From positions 31,502-95,501 of the forward strand of contig CAWAJF010000013.1 of assembly GCA_963782345.1 (NCBI GenBank): DNA of 64,000 nucleotides. The letters are read 5' to 3'. Both the position numbers and the translations under genes were made by a program. Position 1 is the stretch's first letter, and each line of letters opens with the position of its first letter. The DNA comes from DASUPK01 sp963782345 (GTDB lineage Bacteria; Actinomycetota; Thermoleophilia; Solirubrobacterales; 70-9). Below the pieces are notes generated by a model. The model was not told the DNA's origin, made no database searches, and saw nothing but the letters and a program-made list of their open reading frames with translations. Below, one piece after another: positions 40,183 through 47,502 of the stretch.

Positions 40183-40329
40183 ATGAGGCTTGACGAGAAC
40201 CTGATCACCGCGGCGCCTTCCACCCTCGAGGAGCTTGAAGAGATCGTCACCGCGGTCGGCCGCTCTCCGTGGCTCTGGGGCCACGCGGTGAGTTTCGAGG
40301 TGGTGCGGAAGATGGTGGGCTCTCGCTAA
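40183..40329 (+). CDS. Small protein of 48 residues, unknown
   Basis: A short frame that begins 4 bp after the monooxygenase stop. The product starts MRLDENLITAAPSTLEELEEIV and ends in a Trp-containing segment (SPWLWGHAVSFEVVRKMVG). It has one acidic helix and a more hydrophobic helix, ordinary codon use for this genome and no Arg/Ala shadow character. Its stop overlaps the stop of the convergent VOC gene by 3 bases, as other real genes here do. Function unknown; it may be co-translated with the monooxygenase. Confidence 0.5.
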   Translation: MRLDENLITAAPSTLEELEEIVTAVGRSPWLWGHAVSFEVVRKMVGSR

Positions 40330-40709
40330 CCGGTCGCGTAGCGGTGGTGGATCGCCAGCACGTTTCCGTCCGGGTCCTGGAAGATCGCCTGCTTGCAGAC
40401 CCCGCTGTCGATCACGTCGGTGACGAACTCGACCCCGCGTGACTCCAGCTCCGCCTTGGCGGCGTCGAAGTCGTCGACGTGGAACTCGAGCGGAGTGGTG
40501 TTCGGGCTGAACTCGATCTTGAAGGCGTCGACCTGCATCAGGGCGATCGTCACCGTCCCGGTCTCGAACTCGCCGGCCGGCATCTCGCCCCACTGCTTCC
40601 CGAACGGCAGCCCGAGGGTCTCGCCGTAGAACTTCCTGGCGGCCTCCCAGTCCCTGGTCGGGAACGCGATGAAGTCGACGCCGTTGAGGAGCTGCGTCTG
40701 TGTGTTCAT
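40326..40709 (-). CDS. VOC (glyoxalase/bleomycin resistance) family protein
   Basis: A 127-residue VOC-fold protein with paired beta-alpha-beta-beta-beta modules: VDFIAFPTRDWEAARKFYGETLGLPFG at the start, EFHVDDFDAAKAELESRGVEFV in the middle, and IFQDPDGNVLAIHHR at the end. Possible metal ligands are the His of EFHVDD and the Glu/His late in the chain. Members include glyoxalases, dioxygenases and drug-binding proteins; none can be chosen. It is the last gene of the ArsR operon and lies 20 bp after the SMP-30 gene. Confidence 0.8.
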   Translation of the reverse strand: MNTQTQLLNGVDFIAFPTRDWEAARKFYGETLGLPFGKQWGEMPAGEFETGTVTIALMQVDAFKIEFSPNTTPLEFHVDDFDAAKAELESRGVEFVTDVIDSGVCKQAIFQDPDGNVLAIHHRYATG

Positions 40710-40729
40710 GCCGGGACCATCCCACATCC

Positions 40730-41572
40730 CTACGGAAAACCCGCGTGCGGAGCCGGCGCCTCGACGGCCAGCACGTGTCCAGTGCGCGGTCCGGTGCCCA
40801 TCCCCTCGGCGCCGTTCCACTCCTGGGCCATCACGAACAGCGTGCGGCCATCCGGGCCCCCGAGCATGCAGGCGAAGCAGCCGCGATCGTGCTCGATCGT
40901 CGCCAGGATCTCGCCGCCTTCGGCGACCCGCACGCAGCGCCGGCCGGGGACGTCCGCGTACCAGACGGCCCCCTCCGCGTCGATGCAGATGCCGTCCGGG
41001 ACCCCGTCGCGGAGGTCGGCCCAGGCACGCCGGTCGGAGAGACTGCCATCGGCGGCGATGTCGAACCCCGTCAGCTCCTTGCCGTAGGAGTCGGCCACGA
41101 TCAGCGTCGAGTTGTCGGGCGTGACCGCCATCCCGTTGGGGAACGCGACTCCGTCCGCCACCTGACGTGCCGACCCGTCCGGAGCCACCACCGCGACGAT
41201 TCCGGGCGCGAACTCGGCGCCGGCCATCATGTCGAAGCCGGCACCGTCGACGTACGCGTTGTCGCGGGCGTCAATGACGATCTCGTTCCACCCGTGCTCC
41301 GTGAGCTCGCCGAGATCGGCGTGGGCGACCAGGGAACCGTCCGGCTCCAGGCGAAGCACCTGACGCCCTGCCGTCACCAGCATGCGCCCGTCGGAAAGCC
41401 AGTCGATGGAGAAAGGGAGCGCGTCCACGCGGGCCACCACCTCGCTGTTGCCGTCCAGATCGACCGCGATCACCTCCTGCGCCGTCCAGTCCGAGAACCA
41501 GAGTCGCCCGTCGTGCCATCGCGGCGACTCGCCGAAGGCGATCCCGGTCATCAGCACCCTCGGCTCAGACAT
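40730..41572 (-). CDS. SMP-30/gluconolactonase-like beta-propeller
   Basis: A 280-residue six-bladed propeller. The N-terminal metal Glu is in GESPRWHDGRLWFSD. NEIVIDARDNAYV and the Asn in FPNGMAVTPD give further calcium ligands, and VPDGICIDAEGAVWYAD carries the last Asp. The family hydrolyses sugar lactones or organophosphates. In this operon, with VOC and SRPBCC partners, action on a xenobiotic or secondary metabolite lactone is plausible. It overlaps the preceding gene by 8 bp. Confidence 0.85.
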   Translation of the reverse strand: MSEPRVLMTGIAFGESPRWHDGRLWFSDWTAQEVIAVDLDGNSEVVARVDALPFSIDWLSDGRMLVTAGRQVLRLEPDGSLVAHADLGELTEHGWNEIVIDARDNAYVDGAGFDMMAGAEFAPGIVAVVAPDGSARQVADGVAFPNGMAVTPDNSTLIVADSYGKELTGFDIAADGSLSDRRAWADLRDGVPDGICIDAEGAVWYADVPGRRCVRVAEGGEILATIEHDRGCFACMLGGPDGRTLFVMAQEWNGAEGMGTGPRTGHVLAVEAPAPHAGFP

Positions 41573-42167
41573 CCGAGACGCCAGCCGTCCGCCGGTAGGT
41601 CCCGATCACCACGCCGGTCGTCGTCGTCACCGAGTCGACGAGTGCGAGCCGGGCGACGGCGCCATCGGGGAAGAGGCGCTGTCCCGAGCCCAGAACGAGC
41701 GGATGGATCAGGAGCAGGTACTCGTCGATCAGATCGCGGGGGATCAGAGAGCGAACGAGCTCTCCGCTGCCGATGATCCCGACGTCCCGGCCCGGCTCCC
41801 GCTTGAGCTTTGCAACCGCCTCGACGGCGTCGCCTTCGAGCAGCCGCGAGTTCTGCCAGGGCAGCGGCTCCTTCAGGGTCGTCGACGCGACGTGCTTCTC
41901 CGCCCTGTTCAGCGCCTCCGTGTACGGGTTGTCCTTCTGCTTGGGCCAGAACTCGAAGAGATCCTCGTACGTACGGCGGCCGAGGACGAGCAGGCCGCCC
42001 TCGGCCTTGGCCATCCGCTCCCCCATCGCCCGGCCCATCACCTCGTCGGCAAAGGGAATCCCCCAGCCACCGTGCTCGAAGCCGCCGCGCGTGTCCTCGT
42101 CGGGGCGCCCCGGCGCCTGCATCACGCCGTCGAGCGTGATGCTCTCGATTGCGGTGACCTTCCTCAT
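41565..42167 (-). CDS. Dihydrofolate reductase-like (RibD C-terminal domain) protein
   Basis: A 200-residue NADPH-binding reductase fold of the RibD_C type: SITLDGVMQAPG at the start, GLLVLGRRTYEDLFEFWP, VGIIGSGELVRSLIPRDLIDEYLLLIHPLVLGSGQRLF. It is unlikely to be the housekeeping DHFR; this group is common in small operons with ArsR and SRPBCC genes and has no proven substrate. Its ATG overlaps the SRPBCC stop (ATGA). Confidence 0.83.
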   Translation of the reverse strand: MRKVTAIESITLDGVMQAPGRPDEDTRGGFEHGGWGIPFADEVMGRAMGERMAKAEGGLLVLGRRTYEDLFEFWPKQKDNPYTEALNRAEKHVASTTLKEPLPWQNSRLLEGDAVEAVAKLKREPGRDVGIIGSGELVRSLIPRDLIDEYLLLIHPLVLGSGQRLFPDGAVARLALVDSVTTTTGVVIGTYRRTAGVSDV

Positions 42168-42682
42168 CGGGACGCCTGCGCGTAGCGCAGCGAGCCTGGT
42201 GTCGTCAGGTGTTCGCCCGTCTCGAGGAGGGTCTTCAGGCCCGACAGGATCATCGGCCAGCCGCCGTAGAGCTCGCCGCTGGCGTCGATCGGGAGCTGAT
42301 CGTGGATCACGGTCAGCTGACAGGAGTCGCCGACCTTGCGGATCTCCCAGGTAACCCGGGAGGCACCGGCGGCCTTCACCTGATCGCTCCAGAGCGCAAT
42401 GAAGGTCTGCACGAGCCGGTTCGGCGGGTCGACCTCCAGGTTCTCGCCCTTCCCCAGTTCGACAACACCGGGGACGCCGGACCTGTACTCCGATCCCGGG
42501 GTCCAGTCCGAGGTCGTGTGGACCCCAAAGCTGTACTTCGCCCTGATCTCGGGATCCGTGATCGCCTCCCAGAGCCGCTCCGGGGTCGTCTTGATGTAGA
42601 TCTCGAACACCGCCGTCCCGGTGGCCCCGTCGGGGTCGGGCACAAGCGCAATCTGATGGGGTACGTCGAATTCCTCAGGCAA
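42164..42682 (-). CDS. SRPBCC (AHSA1/CalC-like) protein
   Basis: A 172-residue START-like domain (AVFEIYIKTTPERLWEAITDPEIRAKYSFG; SDWTPGSEYRS; a C-terminal helix GGWPMILSGLKTLLETGE). CalC-type relatives bind or sacrifice themselves to reactive compounds; a ligand role is likely here. The TTG start at 42682, behind GGAGGAAG, overlaps the ArsR gene by 8 bp. It forms the second gene of the operon. Confidence 0.82.
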   Translation of the reverse strand: MPEEFDVPHQIALVPDPDGATGTAVFEIYIKTTPERLWEAITDPEIRAKYSFGVHTTSDWTPGSEYRSGVPGVVELGKGENLEVDPPNRLVQTFIALWSDQVKAAGASRVTWEIRKVGDSCQLTVIHDQLPIDASGELYGGWPMILSGLKTLLETGEHLTTPGSLRYAQASR

Positions 42683-42992
42683 CGCCTTCCTCCTCGAGTT
42701 CTCGTTTCAGGCCCGTGAGCCCGGAGACCCAGGGCTCCGCGTACTTGCTGACCCAGCGCTCGTAGACGAGCCGGATCGGGACGGGGTTCAGGAAGTGGAG
42801 CTTCTCGCGGCCGCGCCTGCGCGTGACCACGAGGTTCGCCTCCTCGAGCACCTTCAGGTGCTTCATCACGCCGAAGCGCGACATCGGCAACCGCGCCTCG
42901 AGCGCGCTCAGCGACTGCCCGTCCTGCTTGAAGAGCTGGTCGAGCAGAGCCCGGCGCGTGGGATCGGCGAGTGCCTTGAACACCTCATCCAT
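42675..42992 (-). CDS. ArsR-family repressor, first gene of a five-gene operon
   Basis: A 105-residue winged helix-turn-helix protein (MDEVFKALADPTRRALLDQLF; recognition helix MSRFGVMKHLKVLEEANLV; wing RRGREKLHFLNP). It has no cysteines, so it is not a thiol metal sensor; this branch is linked to SRPBCC genes. I chose ATG 42992 and not the longer frame, because a full promoter ends 6 bases before it. It probably represses its own operon through the palindrome between -35 and -10. Confidence 0.88.
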   Translation of the reverse strand: MDEVFKALADPTRRALLDQLFKQDGQSLSALEARLPMSRFGVMKHLKVLEEANLVVTRRRGREKLHFLNPVPIRLVYERWVSKYAEPWVSGLTGLKRELEEEGVA

Positions 42993-42998
42993 GTGGCG

Positions 42999-43043
42999 AG
43001 TATAGGTGACCGTTTGGTCACATGTCAAGCAAACAGTCAGAAT
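42999..43043. promoter_or_regulatory. Divergent promoters sharing an ArsR-type operator
   Basis: Minus strand: TTGACA (43028-43023), 18 bases, TATACT (43004-42999), then 6 bases to the ArsR ATG. The spacer holds a perfect palindrome, GTGACC, AAAC, GGTCAC (43006-43021). Plus strand: TTGGTC (43014-43019), 18 bases, CAGAAT (43038-43043), then 7 bases to the GTG at 43051. One bound repressor would cover both promoters. Confidence 0.75.
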
Positions 43044-43050
43044 TCCGCGA

Positions 43051-43761
43051 GTGCCGATTGACGTGGAGCGCCTCACCGCCCCCAACCCCAGTCCGATGAC
43101 GCTGGAGGGGACGAACACCTACGTGGTCGGCCGCGATCCCGCGGTCGTGATCGACCCCGGGCCCAATGACCCGGGGCACATCGAGGCCGTCCGCGGGGCA
43201 GCCCACGGACGGGGCGGGATCGGCGCGGTCCTGCTCACCCACGGCCACGGGGACCACAGCGACGGGGTCGAGGCGCTCGGGGTCGGGCCGACGCACGTCT
43301 CGGACGGCGAGACCATCGCGGGCCTGGACGCGATCGCTACTCCCGGGCACGCGGACGACCATTTCTGCTTCCTCCTCGGAAAAGCGTGCTTCACCGGCGA
43401 CCTGATCCTCGGGATGGGCTCGACGATCGTCGGGCCGCGCGAGATGGGCGGCTCGCTCCACGACTACATGCGCTCGCTGGAGCGGCTACGGGAGCTCGAT
43501 CTCGAGGTCCTCTACCCGGGCCACGGTCCCGAGGTCCACGAGCCGGCGGCGAAGATCGCCGAGTACGTCGAGCACCGGATGATGCGCGAAAACAGACTGG
43601 TCGCCGCCCTCGACCGCGGCGAGCGATCGCGCACCGCGCTCCTCGCGGAGGTCTGGGATGACGTCCCCGCGGAGCTGCGCGGTCCGGCCGCGATCGCGAT
43701 GGAGGCTCACCTCGAGAAGCTCCAGGACGAGGGGCGCCTGCCCGGCGATCTGCGCGACTGA
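43051..43761 (+). CDS. Metallo-beta-lactamase fold hydrolase, LACTB2-like
   Basis: A 236-residue MBL-fold protein with the full metal motif THGHGDHSDG, the following His in TPGHADDHFCF, Asp in FTGDLILG, and late His in YPGHGPEV. The C-terminal helices (EHRMMRENRLVAALDRGERSRTALLAEVWDD) match the LACTB2 winged-helix tail. LACTB2 proteins are RNases or thioesterase-like hydrolases. The GTG at 43051 is preferred; earlier in-frame starts run into the ArsR operator. It is divergent from, and may share control with, the ArsR operon. Confidence 0.83.
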   Translation: MPIDVERLTAPNPSPMTLEGTNTYVVGRDPAVVIDPGPNDPGHIEAVRGAAHGRGGIGAVLLTHGHGDHSDGVEALGVGPTHVSDGETIAGLDAIATPGHADDHFCFLLGKACFTGDLILGMGSTIVGPREMGGSLHDYMRSLERLRELDLEVLYPGHGPEVHEPAAKIAEYVEHRMMRENRLVAALDRGERSRTALLAEVWDDVPAELRGPAAIAMEAHLEKLQDEGRLPGDLRD

Positions 43762-43768
43762 CCGCTTG

Positions 43769-43800
43769 ATGCGAGGGTGCGCCGCAGGCGCAACCCGTGA
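43769..43800 (+). repeat. Dispersed hairpin repeat, copy 5, short form
   Basis: The flank GATGCGAGGG, stem TGCGCC (43778-43783), loop GCA, stem GGCGCA (43787-43792) and tail ACCCGTGA. The central GGCGAAGCC part is absent, but the stem pairs perfectly with changed bases in both arms. Confidence 0.75.
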
Positions 43801-43824
43801 TGTGAAGCCTGGTATGAACCTCAG

Positions 43825-46218
43825 ATGAGTATCGACGTAGGCAGGTTGCTGCGCGGAGGCGCGACGGGGATGGGGATCGCCACCGCGCTCCTGGGCGGGA
43901 CGGTCGCCGGACTCTGGTGGCGCCTCTTCAGGCAGCCGCTGCCTCGCACCGAGGGAACGCAGGCCGTCCGGGGCCTGGAGAGCCGGGTCGAGATCTCGCG
44001 CGATCGCTGGGGGATGCCCACCGTGCGGGCGCAGTCGGCCGCCGATCTCTGGTTCGGTCAGGGCTTCTGCCACGGCCAGGACCGCCTCTGGCAGATGGAC
44101 ATCCAGCGGCGGATCTGCTCAGGGCGGGTATCGGAGGTCGCCGGTCGTGCCGGCCTTCCGGTTGACCGCCTGATGCGAACGCTGGGCCTGCGCCGCATTG
44201 CCCTCCGGGAGGAGGCGGAGCTGGACGGCGACCTCCGGCCCCTCCTCGATGCGTACTGCGCCGGCGTCAACGAGGCCGTCCGCACGGCATCGGCGCCGCC
44301 CCCCGAGCTCCAGCTGCTGCGCCTCGACTTCGAGCCATGGAGGCCAGCCGACATGCTTGCGGGCGGCAAGCTCCTCTCCTTCGGCCTCTCGACGAACTGG
44401 GAGCGCGAGCTGCTGCGCGCCGACCTGGTCCGCGAGCTCGGCGAGGAGCGCGCCGCCAGGCTCGATCCCACCTACCCAAAGGGAAACCCGGTGGTGCTCC
44501 GGCCCGGCCACGGCTTCGACGGCGATGGCCTCGCGCTGGCGGAGCAGATCGGGCGGGTACGCGACCAGATCGGGCTCGCCGCGACCGCGAGCGGCTCCAA
44601 CAACTGGGCGATCAGCCCGAGCCGCTCCGCGACGGGCGGTGCGCTGCTCGCCGGCGACCCGCACCTGCCGAGCGGCATGCCGGGCGTCTGGTACGAGATC
44701 GCCCTCGAGCTTGACGACCGATGGTGCCGCGGGGCGTCGATCCCGGGGCTGCCCGGCATCTCGCTCGGCCAGAACAACGACGTGGCCTTCACCTTCACCA
44801 ACGTGATGGCCGACGTCGAGGATCTCTTCGTCGAGCGGATCGAGGACCAGAGCTACGAGTTCCAGGGAGAGCAGCGGCCGCTCGAGATCGTCGAGGAGCT
44901 GATCTCGATCCGCGGCCAGGGCGGGCCCGAGCGGCATGAGGTCCGCCTCACCCATCACGGGCCGATCGTCAACCAGGCCCTGGGCGCCGACGATGAGCAA
45001 CCCCTCGCCCTGCGCTGGGCGGCGCTCGACGAGCCATCGATCTCCTACGCGCACCTCGGAGTGCTCGAGCCGACCGACGGCCGGGAGCTGGTCGAGATGC
45101 TCCGCCCCGTGACGATGCCCGTGTCCAACCTCGTCTGGGCGGACCGGCACGGGTCGATCGGCTACAAGATGATGGGCCGGGTCCCGAAGAGAAAGGGCGG
45201 CTGTCCCGACCTCCCGAAGCCTGGGTGGACGGGGGAGTTCGAGTGGGACGGGTGGATCCCCTACGACGAGCTCCCCGAGCTGGTCGATCCGGACGAGGGG
45301 TTCATCGTCACCGCGAACAACCGCGTCGTCGACGACTCCTATCCGCACCACATCACCAGCGACTGGCTCGACGGCTACCGCGCCGCACGGATCGAGCAGC
45401 TGCTCCAGGAGACCGAGGAGCACGACCTCGAGACCTTCCGGGGCATGCAGACCGACCTCTATTCGATCCCCGGCGACGAGGTCGTCCACCGCCTCGCCCG
45501 GCTGGTGCCGACGAGCCAGCGCGAGGTGCGAGCGATCGAGCGGCTGAAGAGCTGGGACCGCACGCTCAACCCGCGGACCGTCGCCGGCACGATCTACCAG
45601 GCGTTCCTGCTGCGCCTCGCGCGCGAGTTCACCCGGGCGGCGATCGGGGACCGCGACCTCGCCGACCGCTATCTCGACCGCGCCGACAACGGCTTCATCG
45701 CGCACGTCACCTCGCCGTGGCGCTGGCACTCCCACCTGCTCTCACTCTGGGAGGAGGGCGACGAGGAGCTGATCGGCGGTTCCTGGGACGACCTCGTCCT
45801 CGAGGCGCTGCGCGGCGCCCTCGACGATCTCGAGGAGCGCTTCGGGCCAGACCCGGAGGGATGGCAGTGGGGCCGAGTCCACGCGCTGCAGTTCCCCCAC
45901 GCGCTTGGCGGGGCGCATCCCGTCGCCGAGCGAGTCTTCAACCGAACCCTGTACCCGGGAGGCGGACAGGAGACCGTCGCCCAGATCGCCTACGACCCGA
46001 ACGACCCCTACCACGCGATCTGGGCCCCGAGCTGGCGCATGCTCGCCGACCCGGCGGCGCCGGAGCGCTCGCAGTGGCAGTCATTCACCGGGCAGTCGGG
46101 CCACGCCTGGAGCAGCCACTACGACGACCTCCAGTCGCGCTGGGGGATCGGCGCCACGCAGTCGATGGCCGGCGAGGGCCCCTTCGAGACCCTGATCCTG
46201 TCCCCCGCCGGCACCTGA
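43825..46218 (+). CDS. Penicillin acylase family protein, membrane-anchored
   Basis: A 797-residue Ntn hydrolase. One N-terminal hydrophobic segment (about residues 15-32) anchors or exports it. The alpha-chain part has EISRDRWGMPTVRAQSAADLWFGQGF. The beta chain would start at Ser258 in ATASGSNNWAIS, the classic SNNW form, followed by LLAGDPHLPSGMPGVWYEI. Later motifs include FTFTNVMADVEDLFVE and TANNRVVDD. Members cleave penicillins, acyl-homoserine lactones or other amides. Compared with the paralogue at 28395 it keeps all usual motifs. It overlaps the next gene by one base. Confidence 0.88.
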   Translation: MSIDVGRLLRGGATGMGIATALLGGTVAGLWWRLFRQPLPRTEGTQAVRGLESRVEISRDRWGMPTVRAQSAADLWFGQGFCHGQDRLWQMDIQRRICSGRVSEVAGRAGLPVDRLMRTLGLRRIALREEAELDGDLRPLLDAYCAGVNEAVRTASAPPPELQLLRLDFEPWRPADMLAGGKLLSFGLSTNWERELLRADLVRELGEERAARLDPTYPKGNPVVLRPGHGFDGDGLALAEQIGRVRDQIGLAATASGSNNWAISPSRSATGGALLAGDPHLPSGMPGVWYEIALELDDRWCRGASIPGLPGISLGQNNDVAFTFTNVMADVEDLFVERIEDQSYEFQGEQRPLEIVEELISIRGQGGPERHEVRLTHHGPIVNQALGADDEQPLALRWAALDEPSISYAHLGVLEPTDGRELVEMLRPVTMPVSNLVWADRHGSIGYKMMGRVPKRKGGCPDLPKPGWTGEFEWDGWIPYDELPELVDPDEGFIVTANNRVVDDSYPHHITSDWLDGYRAARIEQLLQETEEHDLETFRGMQTDLYSIPGDEVVHRLARLVPTSQREVRAIERLKSWDRTLNPRTVAGTIYQAFLLRLAREFTRAAIGDRDLADRYLDRADNGFIAHVTSPWRWHSHLLSLWEEGDEELIGGSWDDLVLEALRGALDDLEERFGPDPEGWQWGRVHALQFPHALGGAHPVAERVFNRTLYPGGGQETVAQIAYDPNDPYHAIWAPSWRMLADPAAPERSQWQSFTGQSGHAWSSHYDDLQSRWGIGATQSMAGEGPFETLILSPAGT

Positions 46219-46688
46219 TGCCCTCGCGGCGCGACCAGATCAAGCTCACCGACGACGAGCTGGGTGAGCTGCTCGAGACGGAGCGCGTCGTGGTCGTCTC
46301 CTCCAACGGCCCGCGCGGCTGGCCGCACTCGATGCCCCTCTGGTATCTCCCGCGTGACGGCGAGATCTGGGTCTGGACCTACGCCAAGTCCCAGAAGGTG
46401 AAGAACCTCGAGCGCGACCCGAGGGCGACGCTCCTGATCGAGACCGGGATCGAGTACGGCGAGCTGCGCGGTGTCCAGGTCGAGGCCGAGGCCGAGCTGA
46501 TCCGCGACGTCGATCGGATCGTGGACTTCGCCAAGGACCTCACGGTCCGCTACAGCGAGGGCATCGAGTCGGTCGAGGGGGACGCAGCCGCCGCGCTCCA
46601 GGCCCAGGCGCCGAAGCGCGTCACGATCCACTTCCACCCGAAGCGCACCGCCACCTGGGACCACCGCAAGCTGGGGGGCGTCTACTAG
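46218..46688 (+). CDS. PNPOx-like (PPOX class) flavin/F420-binding protein
   Basis: A 156-residue split-barrel protein (SMPLWYLPRDGEIWVWTYAKSQKVKNLERDPRATLLIE), typical of pyridoxamine phosphate oxidase-like and F420-dependent enzymes of actinomycetes. The bound cofactor could be FMN, F420 or heme. The ATG overlaps the acylase stop (TGATG), so it is co-translated with it. The C-terminal part ends KRTATWDHRKLGGVY, a motif seen in F420-linked members. Confidence 0.8.
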   Translation: MPSRRDQIKLTDDELGELLETERVVVVSSNGPRGWPHSMPLWYLPRDGEIWVWTYAKSQKVKNLERDPRATLLIETGIEYGELRGVQVEAEAELIRDVDRIVDFAKDLTVRYSEGIESVEGDAAAALQAQAPKRVTIHFHPKRTATWDHRKLGGVY

Positions 46689-46785
46689 GTACTGGGTGGG
46701 AGGTTGCACTCCCCAATTTCGAGGAGCTTTTTTCCCGGAAAGTGGCAGAATCCCAGCCCTTGTCCGGACCAAGAAGGGGGATCCA

Positions 46786-47430
46786 ATGCGAGGGATCGCA
46801 GTCGCTTTGACCGCTCTGGGAATCGCGTTTGCGGGCGCCGGAAGCGCCCAAGCCTCAGTTCTCACCAGCTCCAACGGCGTCATCTCCTACGTCGCCGGTC
46901 AGGGGGAGCGAAACGACGTCCTGATCGGGACCGATTACCTGCTCGGCGGCACGGTGCCCGTCTACACCTTCAAGGACGCCGACGCGAACCCAATCAGGAT
47001 CGGCGCCGGCCCCTGCCAGTTGATCAACGGGGTCGGCATGTGCATGCAGGGGGGAATCACCAGCTTCATCGTCGACGTCCGCGACGGCGACGACACAGCC
47101 AAGGTCGCGACGGTGGGTCAGGACGGAGCCCCCTCGCCGACCATCGGCGCTCTGCTGATCGGCGGCCGCGGCGTCGACGTGCTGACCGGTGGCCTCGGCA
47201 ACGACATCCTCAAGGGGAACGACGGCCGGGACTCGCTGCGCGGTCGCGGGGGAGTGGACGCCTACAAGGGCGGCCGCGGCCGCGACAACCTGCAGACGCT
47301 CGACGGTATCCGGGACGCCTTGATCTCGTGCGGGGACGGCGGCGGTGACGTGCTCCGAAAGGACAAGATCGACCCTCGGGGCAGGCACTGCGAGTTCAGC
47401 AACCACAAGAACATCTCGAAACCGCACTGA
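46786..47430 (+). CDS. Secreted protein with RTX-type calcium repeats
   Basis: A 214-residue exported protein. The signal peptide ends in SAQAS. The middle region is beta-rich without a known family. Residues about 135-180 hold glycine/aspartate nonapeptides of the RTX kind (GGRGVDVLTGG, LGNDILKGNDG, RDSLRGRGG), which fold on binding calcium outside the cell. Two Cys pairs are likely disulfides. A strong ribosome site (AAGGGGG) precedes the ATG. No type I secretion genes are near, and the signal peptide implies Sec export. Confidence 0.72.
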   Translation: MRGIAVALTALGIAFAGAGSAQASVLTSSNGVISYVAGQGERNDVLIGTDYLLGGTVPVYTFKDADANPIRIGAGPCQLINGVGMCMQGGITSFIVDVRDGDDTAKVATVGQDGAPSPTIGALLIGGRGVDVLTGGLGNDILKGNDGRDSLRGRGGVDAYKGGRGRDNLQTLDGIRDALISCGDGGGDVLRKDKIDPRGRHCEFSNHKNISKPH

Positions 47431-47502
47431 CTCCAGACTTCACGGGGCTGCACGCGGGGGCTCACGCCAGCGGTGGGGCCTCGCGGGTAGCCTTGCGCGG
47501 GA

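Noticed and set aside
42993..43118. Longer N-terminus for the operon ArsR protein
   Set aside because: The extra codons would be read from the promoter and operator itself, and the family N-terminus begins at ATG 42992.
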